Positions 5,034 to 5,784 of a DNA stretch of 5,784 bases are shown here, one piece after another (positions within the stretch are counted from its first letter, which is position 1; each line of letters starts with the position of its first letter). Source of the DNA: Planctomycetota bacterium (GTDB lineage: Bacteria; Planctomycetota; Phycisphaerae; UBA1845); assembly GCA_022566435.1 (NCBI GenBank), contig JADFIX010000311.1, positions 1-5,784 of the forward strand, written 5' to 3'. The position numbers were made by a program, and so were the translations under genes. The notes below the pieces were generated by a model. That model ran no database searches and was not told where the DNA came from. It worked only from the letters and a program-made list of their open reading frames with translations.

Positions 5034-5784
5034 ATGCTTCACTTTGAGCCAGATACCAAGACCTTTCAGGAATTATGCGGACGTGCCAATGCGATACCGG
5101 TCTACACCAGCCTTCTGAGCGACCAATTGACGCCGGTTTCGGCGTTCGATCGGGTCGCTTCCAAGGCCCGGCACGCCTTTCTCTTGGAAAGCGTGGTCGG
5201 GGGAGAAAAAATTGCGCGGTATTCCTTTCTCGGGGCGGACCCCGTCGCCCTGATCGAAACCCGCGGCAACACCGTCACCAAGACCACCGCCGAGGGTACA
5301 AAGACGTACACCACCGAAGACCCGCTCAAAGAGCTCGAAACACTACTGGCCGGTTTCAAGGCGGCCCATCCGCCGCGGCTACCGCGGTTTCTGGGCGGTG
5401 CCGTGGGCTACGCGGCCTACGATATCGTTCGGCTCTACGAGAATCTTCCTTCTCCGCCGCAGGACGATCGTGGTTTGCCCGATATGCAGTTCGGCATTTA
5501 CGATCAGATGGTGATTTTCGATCACGTCAGTAAGCTCGTTCACGTTGTGGTCCACGCCCATGTCGAGCCCGGCGGCGATACGGACAAGGCCTACGAAGTC
5601 GCCTGCGAGCGTATCCGCGTCGTCGCGAATCAATTGGGTGAAATCCGAACCGACCCGATCAGACCGCTGGTCCCCGCGAAACCCGGCGATGTGAAATGCG
5701 AGAGCACCTTCACGCGCGAGCAGTTCGAAGCAGCGGTGTGCAGATGCAAGGCGTACATCGTGGCCGGCGACGCCTTTCAGATCG
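5034..5784 (+). CDS. trpE: anthranilate synthase component I, 3' partial
   Basis: TrpE converts chorismate to anthranilate, using ammonia supplied by the glutaminase subunit TrpG, in the first step of tryptophan synthesis in the cytoplasm. The window holds 250 residues, about half of the usual ~500, and the reading frame runs off the right edge. The N-terminal domain is clear: PVYTSLLSDQLTPVSAF (22–38), the LLES motif (50–53) that forms part of the feedback tryptophan-binding site, ARYSFLG (61–67) and GGAVGYAAYD (121–130). The chorismate-binding domain begins at about 226, and the visible end, AGDAFQI (244–250), is where a VLSQR-type motif normally follows. These regulatory motifs favour TrpE over PabB, though PabB cannot be fully excluded without the C-terminal half. 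The ATG at 5034 places family alignment within the first residues. It is divergent from mcsAB and has no visible Shine–Dalgarno. Confidence 0.93.
   Translation, partial: MLHFEPDTKTFQELCGRANAIPVYTSLLSDQLTPVSAFDRVASKARHAFLLESVVGGEKIARYSFLGADPVALIETRGNTVTKTTAEGTKTYTTEDPLKELETLLAGFKAAHPPRLPRFLGGAVGYAAYDIVRLYENLPSPPQDDRGLPDMQFGIYDQMVIFDHVSKLVHVVVHAHVEPGGDTDKAYEVACERIRVVANQLGEIRTDPIRPLVPAKPGDVKCESTFTREQFEAAVCRCKAYIVAGDAFQI

Noticed and set aside
4736..5035. 99-codon minus-strand frame in the mcsA–trpE gap
   Set aside because: No recognisable motif or ribosome site, and it overlaps the probable trpE promoter.

Overview
The window is a GC-rich bacterial chromosome segment with five protein genes and no mobile element, tRNA, rRNA or CRISPR array that I can recognise. 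The gene content (a long multi-repeat DUF4340 protein, a receiver–XRE regulator, and an McsA/McsB pair in a GC-rich, non-Bacillota-like background) best fits a Planctomycetota-type bacterium. That placement is inference from gene style, not from a marker gene.

Layout. Bases 2–1741 (+) hold the 3' part of a DUF4340-type gene that is open at the left edge. Bases 1742–2286 form a long, relatively AT-rich non-coding stretch with a possible promoter at 1951–1979, a row of short hairpins at 1988–2131 and a dyad at 2184–2199. Bases 2287–2892 (+) encode an orphan response regulator with a Cro/C1 (XRE) DNA-binding domain. It converges on mcsB (3004–4056, −), which overlaps mcsA (4053–4559, −) by four bases (ATGA). 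The mcsA promoter is well formed (TTGACG–17 bp–TATGAT) and a dyad overlaps its −35 box. Beyond a 474-base divergent intergenic region, trpE begins at 5034 (+) and runs off the right edge; its best promoter would start transcription at or next to the ATG.

How the genes work together. McsA and McsB form the protein-arginine kinase module that marks proteins for ClpCP degradation in Bacillota, but neither ctsR nor clpC is next to them here. TrpE is the committing enzyme of tryptophan synthesis and has no visible functional link to mcsAB. The response regulator has no kinase partner in the window. The DUF4340 protein is probably part of a larger locus to the left.

The points most worth a second look are: the loss of the aspartate in McsB's phosphoarginine-docking motif (RAVKRA instead of RDxxRA); the dyad over the mcsA −35 box; the structured leader or small-RNA candidate before the response regulator; the probable leaderless start of trpE; and an open, coding-like frame that continues past the mcsB UGA. 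I found no clear evidence for a wholly new multi-gene system.
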